Virus record (IMG/VR): IMGVR_UViG_3300028769_000153 | Span: 1 to 45,793 of that record | DNA length: 45,793 nucleotides | Direction: 5' to 3' (one strand) | DNA from: a virus | In this document: positions 37,087 through 45,793 of the stretch, in pieces | How positions within the stretch are numbered: position 1 is the first letter of the stretch | How the letters are laid out: every line of letters begins with the position of its first letter | Notes under the pieces: generated by a model | Told to the model about the DNA's origin: nothing | The model's input: only the letters and a program-made list of their open reading frames with translations | The model's database searches: none | Translations under genes and position numbers: made by a program

Positions 37087-39882
37087 ATGACATTAGAATT
37101 CAATCAGGCAGAAGAATCTGTAATATCAATAGACAATGTTATTGGAAATATTGATTTATCATTAAGCATAGAATCACCGTCAGTTGAGGCTATTCCTGTA
37201 GATGTCGTTTTAAGCGCTTCTAATGAACTTAATATTGAAGTAGTATTAGATAACCAAGAGGTACCTTTAAGTGTCACTATAGAGCCGCAAATGGCCTTAA
37301 ACGTCGATATAACTACTAATGATTCCATAGACTTTACTATAGACGTAAATACAGATATAAATAAGGGGGATAAAGGAGATCAAGGCTCTGATGGCCAGCC
37401 TGGTCCAAAAGGCGATAAGGGAGACAAAGGTGATAGAGGAGATACTGGAGCTACTGGACAAACAGGCAATACTGGCTCTACCGGTTCTATTGGACCTAAA
37501 GGAGATAAAGGCGATAAGGGAGACTTAGGCCTTACTGGCGCTAAAGGCGATAAAGGAGATCAAGGGAATCAAGGTTTTAAAGGAGATAAGGGTGATACTG
37601 GACTTTCCGGAGACAAAGGTGATCAAGGAATGCCTGGAGCTGAAGGGCCACAAGGGATACAGGGTGCACCTGGACAAGACGGGTTAACTACCTCAGTAAA
37701 TGGAGTAACTCAAATAAATGGCAACGTTACATTAACTAAAGCTGATATAGGTCTTGTTAATGTAGATAATACTAGTGATCTAAATAAGCCAATATCTACT
37801 GCAACTCAAAGCGCATTAGATTTAAAGCTTGGTCTTAACACTCCAATAACTGCTGGATCTAATTCCAAGATAACATACGACTCTCATGGACTCGTTGTAA
37901 GCTCATCTAAGGCTGATATAAGCGACATAAATAATTTAACTAGTGCTTTATCAAATAAACTAGAAACGTCGCTTAAAGGTGCTATAAATGGCCTTGCCGA
38001 ACTTGATTCAAGTGGATTTGTAAAGAACTCCCAATTGCCGTCATATGTAGATGATGTTTTGGAGTACTCATCAATAACCCTATTCCCAGCTACTGGAGAA
38101 TCCGGTAAGATCTATATAGACACCACTACTAATCTTACATATAGATGGAGTGGCAGTATATATGCTCTTATTAGCCAATCATTGGCATTAGGAGAAACTT
38201 CTTCTACGGCGTATAGAGGAGATAGGGGAAAGACTGCATATGACCACTCTCAGATAATAACTGGAAATCCTCATAATACATCTAAGACCGATATAGGTTT
38301 ATCTAATGTCCCAAATCTTTCATTTTCTGGATCTAATACTGGTGATGAGACAATTACAACTATTAAAACTAAGTTAGGTGTAACTACGTTAAGTGGTAGT
38401 AACACTGGAGATCAAACTTTATCTGGCCTTGGCGGTCAACCACAATTAAACGGGACTGGATTTGTTAAGTCTAGTGGAACTACGGTTAGTTACGATAATT
38501 CATCATACTACTTAGCGTCAAATCCTAATAGTTATATTAGCGGAATAACTAAAGCTAATGTTGAATCAGTTCTTACTGGCTTAATAACTACTCACACGCA
38601 CAACTACCTATCTAGTTTTACTGAAACAGACCCTATATTTACTGCATGGAATAAATCTACTGGTATAAGCATTACTAAGTCGCAGGTTAGTAATTTTCCA
38701 ACTAACCTAAGTCAATTTACAAATAATCTTGGTAACTATGGTGGTTGGATAACAGGTATAAATAGTGGAATGGTGACTACTGCTTTAGGCTACACCCCAT
38801 GGAACACTAGTAGTCACCCTACTACAATTAGTGGATATGGAATAACAGATATACCTACTTATAGTGGAAGTAATTTCATACTAAACCAAAATGCTTCTGC
38901 TCAATCTGCAAATATGTGGATTAGTGGGGTTGCTCGCGCTAATTCACATATTAGAACAGGAGTTGATGCAACTATGTTTCTTGGAGTTGGTGGTGATATA
39001 TCGGGGGGTTATTCATCAACAGATTTTATATTGTTTAATACTGGTGGTGATGCTTATTTACTTGGTACTGGTGCTCAAGGATTAAAAATATCTGCAACGA
39101 CAGGAGCAGCAACTTTTGCTTCTATTGTAAATGCTACTCAACTTCAATCAACAGTAGCAACTGGAACTTCTCCACTTACTGTAAATTCTACTACAATAGT
39201 TAGTAACTTGAATGCAGAATATCTTGGTAATAAATCAGAATCTAGTTATTTTGTAGGAGAACTTGGAAACGCAACAGGTCAAAATGCCAATGATTTAACA
39301 AGACATGCTGGTTATAATGTATTTGGCATGCCTTCATCATTAAACTATCCTATAGATGGTGGATATGGTTCCGTTTTAAATTTTAATACTTACTATGGAA
39401 CTCAATTATATTTTAATTACGATGGCTCTAGTATGTATTTTAGAAGTACTAGACAGGTAGTAAGTCCATGGAATAAGGTATATCACTCAGGCAATCTAAC
39501 AAATACTTTATCAACTAACTACCTTCCTAAATGGAATGGTAGTAGTATGGTAAATAGTTTGATTAGCGAAAGCGGAAGTTCTATTTCTGTAAGCGGAACC
39601 GTTACTGCCAGTAACTTTATTCTATCATCAGATAGAACCTTAAAAACCAATATTCAACCAATTATTAAAGACTATAGCAGACTTAATTTAGTATCATTTA
39701 ATTTTAAAAATAACTTAGATGAACTTAGATTTGGTACTATTGCTCAAGATTTACTTAGTAATGGATTTGATGAATTTGTAACTGGAGACAAAGAGGGTGA
39801 ATACAAAGTAAAATATATTGATTTATTGGTAGCTAAAATAGCATACTTAGAAGTTGAGATAAATAAACTAAAGAATAAATAG
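37087..39882 (+). CDS. Collagen-like tail fibre with S74 intramolecular chaperone
   Basis: 931 residues. About 94-199 are uninterrupted Gly-x-y triplets (GDKGDKGDRGDTGATGQTG), a collagen-like stalk. Beta-rich repeats follow with fibre-type motifs (AYDHSQIITGNPHNTSKTDI). The C-terminal 85 residues are a peptidase-S74 chaperone: SDRTLKTNI (848-856; Ser and Lys of the dyad), FGTIAQDL and VKYIDLLVAKIAYLEVEI. S74 folds trimeric fibres and cleaves itself off. The protein likely contacts the host surface. Confidence 0.88.
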   Translation: MTLEFNQAEESVISIDNVIGNIDLSLSIESPSVEAIPVDVVLSASNELNIEVVLDNQEVPLSVTIEPQMALNVDITTNDSIDFTIDVNTDINKGDKGDQGSDGQPGPKGDKGDKGDRGDTGATGQTGNTGSTGSIGPKGDKGDKGDLGLTGAKGDKGDQGNQGFKGDKGDTGLSGDKGDQGMPGAEGPQGIQGAPGQDGLTTSVNGVTQINGNVTLTKADIGLVNVDNTSDLNKPISTATQSALDLKLGLNTPITAGSNSKITYDSHGLVVSSSKADISDINNLTSALSNKLETSLKGAINGLAELDSSGFVKNSQLPSYVDDVLEYSSITLFPATGESGKIYIDTTTNLTYRWSGSIYALISQSLALGETSSTAYRGDRGKTAYDHSQIITGNPHNTSKTDIGLSNVPNLSFSGSNTGDETITTIKTKLGVTTLSGSNTGDQTLSGLGGQPQLNGTGFVKSSGTTVSYDNSSYYLASNPNSYISGITKANVESVLTGLITTHTHNYLSSFTETDPIFTAWNKSTGISITKSQVSNFPTNLSQFTNNLGNYGGWITGINSGMVTTALGYTPWNTSSHPTTISGYGITDIPTYSGSNFILNQNASAQSANMWISGVARANSHIRTGVDATMFLGVGGDISGGYSSTDFILFNTGGDAYLLGTGAQGLKISATTGAATFASIVNATQLQSTVATGTSPLTVNSTTIVSNLNAEYLGNKSESSYFVGELGNATGQNANDLTRHAGYNVFGMPSSLNYPIDGGYGSVLNFNTYYGTQLYFNYDGSSMYFRSTRQVVSPWNKVYHSGNLTNTLSTNYLPKWNGSSMVNSLISESGSSISVSGTVTASNFILSSDRTLKTNIQPIIKDYSRLNLVSFNFKNNLDELRFGTIAQDLLSNGFDEFVTGDKEGEYKVKYIDLLVAKIAYLEVEINKLKNK

Positions 39883-40992
39883 ATGGCTGTACCGAATACT
39901 GATTCATTTAATCAGCGCGATGTAGTAACTGAAATATATGGTGATAGCAGTGATATGACTCTAACTGAACTATTTTCTGCGGCAGTAGGCACTTTTGATT
40001 CTAGCTACGTTGGCTCAAAAAATAGCTTGTATAATTTTAGAAATTATCAACATATTATTCCTAATGGTGGATATGGTAGATTATATAATAACTATGCAAT
40101 ACACGATAGCAGAAATATAGCCCCAAGCGGATGGCATGTTCCAACTGCTGCAGAACTATCAACTCTTATTTCTACAGTCGGAGGAAGTTCGGTTGCTGGT
40201 GGAAATTTAAAGGAAGTGGGAACTACTCATTGGCTTACTCCAAATACTAGTGCGACTGATTCTTATGGTTTTTCTGGAGTCGGAAGTGGATATAGATTAT
40301 ATAATGGAGTATTTAATTATATAAGATCGTATGGTTTATACGGAACTACTACTTATTATGGATTGGAGTTATATTACAATCTAGCTAGCATAGGATCAGG
40401 TGACGGAGGAAATGGAAATACCGGTTTATCAGTAAGACTTATTAAAGATAATTCTACTAACGACGGAATAATGACTGACAATAGTGGATATACATATAAA
40501 ACTGTAAAGATTGGCAGTCAAGTGTGGATGGCATCGAATTTAAGAGGAACCAAATATAGAAACGGTAATGATATACCAGTAGTAACAGACAATTCGACCT
40601 GGGCTAGTCTTAGCACTGGAGCTTGCTGCAGTTATAGCAATAACGATGCATGGGCTTATGCTGATAATTATGTGATCAATGATACATATGTCGAAATATA
40701 TGTTGATACTACGTATGATGGAACCAATTGGAAAATGTATGCATATTCTGTATATGCTGGATCTCCTAGTGCTGTTACCGTAAACACTAATGTCACTATA
40801 ACATTTAACTACAGCTACTATGATGCTTCCGCAGGAAGGTCATTTAATGTTTCTGGAGCTAATTTGATAATAGCATCTGGACAGTCTCAGTCATCAAGTA
40901 CTATCATAGGAGGATACTTTACTGCTTTAGCATTACTTTCAGTAAGCCCTACAAACAATGGAACGTACCACTATACAAAAGGTGGATTATAA
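39883..40992 (+). CDS. FISUMP-domain receptor-binding candidate
   Basis: 369 residues. Two FISUMP-like segments: GRLYNNYAIHDSRNIAPSGW-HVPTAAELSTL (64-97) with a C-terminal GNGNTGLSVRLI, and DNSGYTYKTVKIGSQVWMASNLRGTKY (203-229) with TWASLSTGACCSY. FISUMP domains are C-type-lectin-like folds common in Bacteroidetes surface proteins and fibres. The C-terminal 120 residues are beta/Ser-rich. It starts immediately after the fibre stop, so it may be the tip of the same fibre. Confidence 0.8.
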   Translation: MAVPNTDSFNQRDVVTEIYGDSSDMTLTELFSAAVGTFDSSYVGSKNSLYNFRNYQHIIPNGGYGRLYNNYAIHDSRNIAPSGWHVPTAAELSTLISTVGGSSVAGGNLKEVGTTHWLTPNTSATDSYGFSGVGSGYRLYNGVFNYIRSYGLYGTTTYYGLELYYNLASIGSGDGGNGNTGLSVRLIKDNSTNDGIMTDNSGYTYKTVKIGSQVWMASNLRGTKYRNGNDIPVVTDNSTWASLSTGACCSYSNNDAWAYADNYVINDTYVEIYVDTTYDGTNWKMYAYSVYAGSPSAVTVNTNVTITFNYSYYDASAGRSFNVSGANLIIASGQSQSSSTIIGGYFTALALLSVSPTNNGTYHYTKGGL

Positions 40993-41010
40993 AAAAATAA
41001 ATAAATAATT

Positions 41011-41352
41011 ATGGCACTACAGCAATCAATAGATTTTAAGAACGGGGTGGTATCCAAAAGTGCATACCTAGAAGTAACTAGCATAAACTTAGACTTTGAA
41101 AGAAAATCAGCTAATTTCACTTTAAAGACTTATCTAAATAAAGAGTCTAAAGAAGCAGGATTAAACACAATAATCCAACCTGAAAATATATATGTATCTG
41201 ATGATATTATGTTGCCTACCACTGGAATTGTAGAGAGTACATCTAATAAAGATAGCTTCACTAAATATTTTAGCACTGGAGATTCATTGTCAAATGCATA
41301 CTCTTATATAAAAACACTCCCTAATCACTTAGACGCAATAGAAATAAAATAA
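41011..41352 (+). CDS. 113-residue unknown tail-region protein
   Basis: VSKSAYLEVTSINLDFERKSANFTLKTYLNKES and the C-terminal half read as a small beta protein. It lies between the FISUMP protein and the lysis genes, 18 nt after the former. It could be a fibre accessory. No family recognised. Confidence 0.55.
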   Translation: MALQQSIDFKNGVVSKSAYLEVTSINLDFERKSANFTLKTYLNKESKEAGLNTIIQPENIYVSDDIMLPTTGIVESTSNKDSFTKYFSTGDSLSNAYSYIKTLPNHLDAIEIK

Positions 41353-41357
41353 ATCAC

Positions 41358-41516
41358 ATGAACTTAACTGAACTAACTGTAGACCAACTAAAAGTAATTG
41401 CATTCGATCAAATTCAATTACTAGAGCAAAGTAAAAATAACCTATCATTAATATACGCTGAACTTTCAAAAAGAAATGAAAGCCAAACTAAAGATGAAGT
41501 AGCTAATGACAAATAA
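41358..41516 (+). CDS. 52-residue helical protein
   Basis: Hand-read frame overlapping the next gene by 11 nt. LTELTVDQLKVIAFDQIQLL then EQSKNNLSLIYAELSKRN: two predicted helices, the type of small coiled-coil protein often seen before phage holins. Function unknown. Confidence 0.6.
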   Translation: MNLTELTVDQLKVIAFDQIQLLEQSKNNLSLIYAELSKRNESQTKDEVANDK

Positions 41517-41790
41517 GACAGAAGTGAGTAAATTTTCATATGCAGAAGCCATGAGTAATTCAAATGGCAAGACAAGTGGCTCTAAGCTGAATGGAGATAA
41601 AATAGTAACAATAGGATGTATCTCATTCTTGCTTTGTACATCTGCATTATTTTTAGATATAAGGGATGCTTTAGCATTCGGAGCATTATCTGCTGGGGTT
41701 ATAGCCACTGGAGCAGGGTTGCTTGGGTACTCAAAAAAGCACGCAACACAGGACACAACAAATTCAATAGACATCGACAAACAAGAATAA
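41506..41790 (+). CDS. Holin-like membrane protein
   Basis: 94 residues with two hydrophobic helices (about 33-52 and 54-74) separated by a short DIRD turn, polar N-terminus and charged C-terminus. It lies directly before XhlA-like, spanin-like and DUF5675-like genes, a lysis cassette. Two-helix holins form the inner-membrane lesion that times lysis. The assignment is by topology and context. Confidence 0.6.
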   Translation: MTNKTEVSKFSYAEAMSNSNGKTSGSKLNGDKIVTIGCISFLLCTSALFLDIRDALAFGALSAGVIATGAGLLGYSKKHATQDTTNSIDIDKQE

Positions 41791-41794
41791 TTAA

Positions 41795-42115
41795 ATGAGT
41801 ACTTCGGAAATCATAATGATAGTCGGTATAGCCTTAGTCAATATAGGCGGACTACTAACTGTCTTTACTAACCTCAATGTGAAGATAACAGAAACTGCTA
41901 AGGATATTCTATCACTTAGAGACGATATGGAAGAGCACAAGAATAAAAATAGGGACGATATTCGTGAAATAAAGGAGATCGTTTACAGAGATCGTAATGA
42001 GAATAGAGAAGATCATAACTCCTTGATGAGAGAGATTGGATGTATATCTAAGAGCATTTCTGACCTAAAAACAGATTTAAAAGATGATTTAATTCAAATC
42101 ATGAAACGAAAATAA
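41795..42115 (+). CDS. XhlA-like small membrane coiled-coil protein
   Basis: 106 residues. N-terminal helix (IIMIVGIALVNIGGLLTVF) followed by a charged coiled coil (EEHKNKNRDDIREIKEIVYR). XhlA-type proteins pair a single membrane segment with a coiled coil and accompany holins. The order is opposite to classical XhlA (tail-anchored), so the name is a resemblance only. Lysis role inferred from position. Confidence 0.55.
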   Translation: MSTSEIIMIVGIALVNIGGLLTVFTNLNVKITETAKDILSLRDDMEEHKNKNRDDIREIKEIVYRDRNENREDHNSLMREIGCISKSISDLKTDLKDDLIQIMKRK

Positions 42116-42116
42116 C

Positions 42117-42743
42117 ATGAACATAAAATTAAGTATTTTAAAAATAGCCATTACTTCCGTACTGGCTATTTGTTCTTTAGGGGGTATAATAACCGGAATA
42201 AAGAACTATTACTCGCTGAAAGAACAATTAACTAACGAAACTAGCAATAGGAAGGCATATGAGAATATGAATTCAGCATTAAAGAATGATAAGCGTGTCC
42301 TAAGGCTATCTGTATCCGATTTAAGAGACTCAAATGATAAATACATACATTCTATGGATTCATTAAGAAAGTCGCTTAAATTGCCTAAGAAGAAGTCTGG
42401 TGACGTTTCTACGGGCATAAGTACTACTATTCACGACACTGCGTACGTAGAACTACCAAAACCAGCTGAATGCGACATAGATACCACCATAATTCATAAC
42501 GAATTTACAAATACCAGAGTTATTTTACACGAAAATCAACTAAAAGCAATACTTGATGTAAACAATACTGAGTATTTATACGTTTACTCATCGAGGGAGT
42601 TCGTAAATAGTAGGAAGGGATGGCTGGATAGGTTATTACATTTAGACTATAGGAAAGAAGATATAGAACGATATGAGATAGTTAATACCAATGATTTAAT
42701 TAAGGTAGGAGATGTTCGTATAATTAAAACAGTAGATAAATAA
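42117..42743 (+). CDS. Rz-like inner-membrane spanin candidate
   Basis: 208 residues. One N-terminal membrane helix (ILKIAITSVLAICSLGGIITG), then a long charged coiled coil (NYYSLKEQLTNETSNRKAYENMNSAL ...) and a C-terminal beta region. This matches inner-membrane spanins and the DUF6549-like proteins seen in Bacteroidetes phages. Spanins fuse inner and outer membranes in the last lysis step. No separate outer-membrane lipoprotein partner is visible inside it. Confidence 0.6.
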   Translation: MNIKLSILKIAITSVLAICSLGGIITGIKNYYSLKEQLTNETSNRKAYENMNSALKNDKRVLRLSVSDLRDSNDKYIHSMDSLRKSLKLPKKKSGDVSTGISTTIHDTAYVELPKPAECDIDTTIIHNEFTNTRVILHENQLKAILDVNNTEYLYVYSSREFVNSRKGWLDRLLHLDYRKEDIERYEIVNTNDLIKVGDVRIIKTVDK

Positions 42744-43174
42744 TGAAACTAGAATTAAAAAGGAAAGCATTAATGGATACCTATACCATAGGTGATCTGT
42801 TTTTAAATGACGTATTCTTCTGTAATGTACTTGAAGATACAGTCAGAGATTTGAACAAAGATGGCGATCTTGACGAAAAAGGGGAGGAGAAGGTTTATGG
42901 GCAAACTGCAATTCCTTATGGTACCTATACTATAGATCTTACTCATTCTAATAGATTTAAAAAAATACTTCCATTACTTGAAAATGTGAAAGGATTTGAA
43001 GGAATTAGAATTCATCCAGGCAATACCGCAGTAGATACTCATGGGTGTCTATTAGTTGGGAACAATACTGAAAAAGGAATGGTTACTGATTCTAGGAAGG
43101 TTTTTGAAAAACTAATGATTAGATTAGTAGACGCTCACGAAATGAAAGAAACAATTACAATTAAAATATCATAA
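42743..43174 (+). CDS. DUF5675-like lysis protein candidate
   Basis: 143 residues. The conserved LEDTVRDLNKDGDLDE and AIPYGTYTIDL, then GIRIHPGNTAVDTHGCLLVG resemble DUF5675. The HPGN ... THGC pair recalls L,D-transpeptidase-type active sites (His, then HGC with Cys). A peptidoglycan-acting endolysin is therefore plausible, also from its position after holin- and spanin-like genes. Its first ATG overlaps the previous stop by 1 nt (TAATG). Confidence 0.65.
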   Translation: MKLELKRKALMDTYTIGDLFLNDVFFCNVLEDTVRDLNKDGDLDEKGEEKVYGQTAIPYGTYTIDLTHSNRFKKILPLLENVKGFEGIRIHPGNTAVDTHGCLLVGNNTEKGMVTDSRKVFEKLMIRLVDAHEMKETITIKIS

Positions 43175-43836
43175 TGGTAAGACTGAATACACTCAACACT
43201 CTTATAGATGACATACTAAACGAGGCAAGGAATAGCAATATATCTGAGTCTGAGTCGTTGAGTAGGATTCAGATAGAGCAATGGATAGTTCAATATAGAG
43301 CAATCCTGATAAAACAAGATATAGATAAAGGTAGAGATATCAATCCAGACTATGTACAAGAAATGGAGCTGGTTAAGCTAGTTGAGGCTGGTAATAGCCC
43401 TTCGTATATAGACAATAGAAGGTGGACCGCTAAAACAGATATAGTCATACCCAAAACTATAGACTTTCATTTTGGTACCGGAATAACTGCAATAACAGAC
43501 CTAATGGGAAATAAGATACAATTAGCCACTGAGTATATTGCAAACATGCAAAGTAATAGACGTTACACTAGCAATGACTATATAGCGTACAAGAAGGGTG
43601 ATAGACTGATGATATCTGGTCCTAATGAATTAGGAGCTGTTAATATAAGAGGAGTTTTTGAGAATCCATCAGAAGCCTCAGTTAATTTTAGTGCAGATGA
43701 CTTATATCCTATACCGGTAAATATGTTGCCAGTTATAAAGGAAATGATATTTGCAAAGGAACTTAAGTTGCAGTTTCCTTCTGACACTACTAATAATTCT
43801 ACAAACGATATTCAGCAAGTAAATAATGCCAGATAG
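43174..43836 (+). CDS. Conserved crAss-type structural protein
   Basis: 220 residues. IDFHFGTGITAITDLMGNKI and RRYTSNDYIAYKKGDRLMIS, followed by IRGVFENPSEASVNF and DDLYPIPVNMLPVIKEMI, form a pattern I recognise from crAss-like virion proteins adjoining the IHF-like and ring genes. Probably a neck or tail-stub component. The overlap with the next gene is 11 nt. Confidence 0.7.
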   Translation: MVRLNTLNTLIDDILNEARNSNISESESLSRIQIEQWIVQYRAILIKQDIDKGRDINPDYVQEMELVKLVEAGNSPSYIDNRRWTAKTDIVIPKTIDFHFGTGITAITDLMGNKIQLATEYIANMQSNRRYTSNDYIAYKKGDRLMISGPNELGAVNIRGVFENPSEASVNFSADDLYPIPVNMLPVIKEMIFAKELKLQFPSDTTNNSTNDIQQVNNAR

Positions 43837-44272
43837 AAATTCATATACTATAGAAGATTACTATCTATCATATAAAGAGTACGTATCAGACAATAGATTA
43901 TATCAGGTTTCAAAAGCTAAGTTTAGGGAGATATTAAATGATTACTTCAAATACTTAGCTACTGAGCTGATAGACAACTCAAAGGAGATACGACTACCAG
44001 CTAGAATGGGTACGCTATGCGTAATAAAGAAGAAGCCTAAACGCTACGACTTCACCTATCTTAGAGTAGATTTTCACGAGACTAAAGCTTGTGAGAAAAC
44101 AGTACTTCATTTGAATGAGCATTCCGATGGATATAATTATCAGTTCTTTTGGTCTAAGCACGATATGCTTATAAGATGCAAAAGTATGTACGAATTGGTA
44201 ATGTCTAGAGCCAATAAAAGAAGACTAGCAAAAGAAATAAAAGAAAATAAACAAGATTACATAGAGAAATAA
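43826..44272 (+). CDS. IHF/HU-like DNA-binding protein
   Basis: 148 residues. VSKAKFREILNDYFKYLATELIDNSKEIRLPARMGTLCVIKKK matches the HU/IHF helix-helix-strand core (helices, then I-x-LP-x-x-G-x-L-x-V). In crAss-like phages IHF-like genes sit among tail genes as here; they may be virion-associated DNA benders. The C-terminal half is basic (NKRRLAKEIKENK). The arm with Pro in HU is not evident. Confidence 0.7.
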   Translation: MPDRNSYTIEDYYLSYKEYVSDNRLYQVSKAKFREILNDYFKYLATELIDNSKEIRLPARMGTLCVIKKKPKRYDFTYLRVDFHETKACEKTVLHLNEHSDGYNYQFFWSKHDMLIRCKSMYELVMSRANKRRLAKEIKENKQDYIEK

Positions 44273-45171
44273 TGATCTATAAATACATATCGAGCAAGCA
44301 GGTCGTATCAAAGATACTGTCTGATCTTGACATTAGAGAAGAGGATGTTAGAATATCTAGTATTCTTGAATGGATTGGAGAGGCTGTTGAAAAGATAGGT
44401 TCTGTTACTCAGCTAGATAGAAAGATATCTGGAGTAGATGGGGAACCTATTATTCCTATTATTGGAAATCAAGCTCAACTTCCAGCATCACTGCATAGGC
44501 TTAACCAAGTTACATATTCGCCAAATTTAAACGGACCATGGATTCCAATGAGCGCTTCAACGAGTTCGTTTAACGTATGGAAATCAACAGATAAAGTTTC
44601 AGGCGAAGTGTCTGATCCGATACCTTCTCAAGAGCTTATAATAAACATCGTTAGATCATTATACAATGTTGGATCTGAGGAAGCGCTTAAGCTTATAAAT
44701 GAGAATGCGAATATAAGGCCAATGATTGTTAGTCTGTTGTCCATAGCTGGACAAGGGATTACAGTTCCTAATGGTGGAATAAAGTATTCAATTAAACCTG
44801 GATATATAGTGACTAATATACCTACTGGATACCTAAGAATAAGCTACGACTCAGTTAAGGTTGATTCGAATGGATATATGCTTATACCCGACTTAATGTC
44901 ATATATAGAAGCTGTGTACTGGTACGTAGTAATGAAACTAAAATACCCAGAATACATGTCAGGCCGAATGAATAGAGAGATCTATTACGATATGAGAAGG
45001 TCTTGGAATTTCTACTGTAAGCAAGCATATGCTGAATCACTTATGCCAAACGAAGATGGAATGGAAGCTATAAAGAATGTATGGGTTAAATTGATTCCAA
45101 ACATGAACGCTCATTCATCAATGTTTGAAGATATAACACTCTCTGAAGGGTATAAAGACCAATCTAGATAA
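44272..45171 (+). CDS. Tail-accessory (P22 gp4-like) ring protein
   Basis: 299 residues. MIYKYISSKQVVSKILSDLD then ILEWIGEAVEKIGSVTQLD at the N-terminus and LMSYIEAVYWYVVMKLKYPEY later are typical of crAss-like ring or tail-tubular-A proteins (P22 gp4 family), which seal the portal and connect it to the tail. TAATG coupling with the IHF-like gene. Identification rests on order and partial pattern recognition. Confidence 0.75.
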   Translation: MIYKYISSKQVVSKILSDLDIREEDVRISSILEWIGEAVEKIGSVTQLDRKISGVDGEPIIPIIGNQAQLPASLHRLNQVTYSPNLNGPWIPMSASTSSFNVWKSTDKVSGEVSDPIPSQELIINIVRSLYNVGSEEALKLINENANIRPMIVSLLSIAGQGITVPNGGIKYSIKPGYIVTNIPTGYLRISYDSVKVDSNGYMLIPDLMSYIEAVYWYVVMKLKYPEYMSGRMNREIYYDMRRSWNFYCKQAYAESLMPNEDGMEAIKNVWVKLIPNMNAHSSMFEDITLSEGYKDQSR

Positions 45172-45172
45172 T

Positions 45173-45793
45173 ATGAATCCAAGAACAGGTAAAAAAGTAG
45201 CAAATACTTTTGGAAAGGGGATGAATCTTGATCTAGATAAATCCTTATTGAATAAAGATCAGTACAGATATGCGGAGAATATAAGATGCGTTGCTAATAA
45301 CAATGCGACTTCTGGAGCAATAACAAATATACAAAGCTCAAAATTAGTCGACCTTTCGTTCGGTGCGAATGAAAAGATAATAGGTACTACAGCAATTAGA
45401 AATATTGGTGTAGTTTTTACGTTTGATACAGTCACTAATAAGAATAGACTATACAGAATAGATTTCTCAAATCCTCTAATCCCAGTAAAGAAAAATGTTT
45501 TGCCTGGCAATCCAGGGAGAGTAGTAGGACTTGACGTTGGAGTAGATATGGGAATAAACGAATCTAGCGTACTAAGTATAGTTGGTAGGTTTGAGGATTT
45601 CGATAATATTAAAGTATATTGGGCTGATGGATTATCATACATGAGATCTGTTAATATAGCTGCATCTAACGACATTAAGAATGAAATCATAGATAATGTA
45701 TCAACGCTAGATATACTTCCCTCTACGGCCTTTAAAAGGCCATCTATCTATGGTATTGACTCTGGTTTGTTGAACTCTGGTCTGATACAGTAT
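45173..45793 (+). CDS. Large tail stabilisation/hub protein (partial, 5' part)
   Basis: The frame starts at 45173, 1 nt after the ring gene, and stays open for all 207 codons to the right edge. KKVANTFGKGMNLDLDKSLL then NKDQYRYAENIRCVANNNA matches the start of crAss-like 'stabilisation' (P22 gp10-like) proteins forming the tail hub. The visible part is beta-rich. Most of the gene lies outside the window. Confidence 0.75.
   Translation, partial: MNPRTGKKVANTFGKGMNLDLDKSLLNKDQYRYAENIRCVANNNATSGAITNIQSSKLVDLSFGANEKIIGTTAIRNIGVVFTFDTVTNKNRLYRIDFSNPLIPVKKNVLPGNPGRVVGLDVGVDMGINESSVLSIVGRFEDFDNIKVYWADGLSYMRSVNIAASNDIKNEIIDNVSTLDILPSTAFKRPSIYGIDSGLLNSGLIQY

Noticed and set aside
1-45793. Stop-codon reassignment with a suppressor tRNA, as in some crAss-like phages
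   Set aside because: Genes end in TAA, TAG and TGA, no long gene is broken by in-frame TAG or TGA, and neither clear tRNA has a suppressor anticodon.
1-45793. CRISPR array or diversity-generating retroelement
   Set aside because: No regularly spaced repeats, no reverse transcriptase and no template/variable repeat pair are visible in the window.

Overview
The window looks like about 46 kb of a crAss-like (Crassvirales) podovirus of a Bacteroidales host. The evidence is an A+T-rich genome split into two opposed transcription blocks and a right-hand packaging and virion module in crAss-like order: two PD-(D/E)XK-type nucleases, large terminase, predicted metallopeptidase, portal, scaffold-like protein, major capsid protein, fibres, lysis genes, IHF-like protein, ring/tail-accessory protein and a large tail protein that runs off the right edge. 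Start codons generally lack Shine-Dalgarno sequences and the tmRNA resume codon and tag resemble the Bacteroides type, which fits the host. TAA, TAG and TGA all end genes here, so I see no stop reassignment.

Left block (1-11237, all minus strand): short accessory genes mixed with structured RNA. It holds an ECF-like sigma factor (cut by the left edge), a basic Lys/Ala-rich protein, a calcineurin-type phosphoesterase, several unknown proteins, a small zinc-knuckle/membrane gene group, a secreted beta-barrel-like protein, a lipoprotein, and a three-member paralogous family of small proteins. RNA genes are tRNA-Arg(TCT), tRNA-Glu(TTC), a tRNA-like cloverleaf without a recognisable D-arm and, most notably, a transfer-messenger RNA whose gene is circularly permuted: the T-arm and 3' acceptor strand precede the 5' acceptor strand and the tag reading frame, separated by 20 nt. 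Two gene-free stretches (about 600-1440 and 4921-6238) are dense in hairpins and are candidates for large phage structured RNAs.

Divergent region (11238-12190): no convincing gene. It has a second hairpin-rich block on the minus strand and, on the plus strand, a promoter-like element followed by a roughly 270-nt candidate RNA ending in an H-type pseudoknot and a T-run.

Right block (12190-45793, all plus strand): first come very small genes (several Cys-rich), a GroES-like protein, RNase HI, a winged-helix-like protein, a ParB-like protein and dUTPase, which look like nucleotide and host-takeover functions. The packaging and virion module follows. Both the terminase and the portal are interrupted by full-length inteins with two LAGLIDADG motifs. 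The receptor-facing proteins are a collagen-like fibre with an S74 chaperone domain and a protein with two FISUMP-like domains. A compact lysis cassette (holin-like, XhlA-like, spanin-like, DUF5675-like) precedes the IHF-like and tail-accessory genes.
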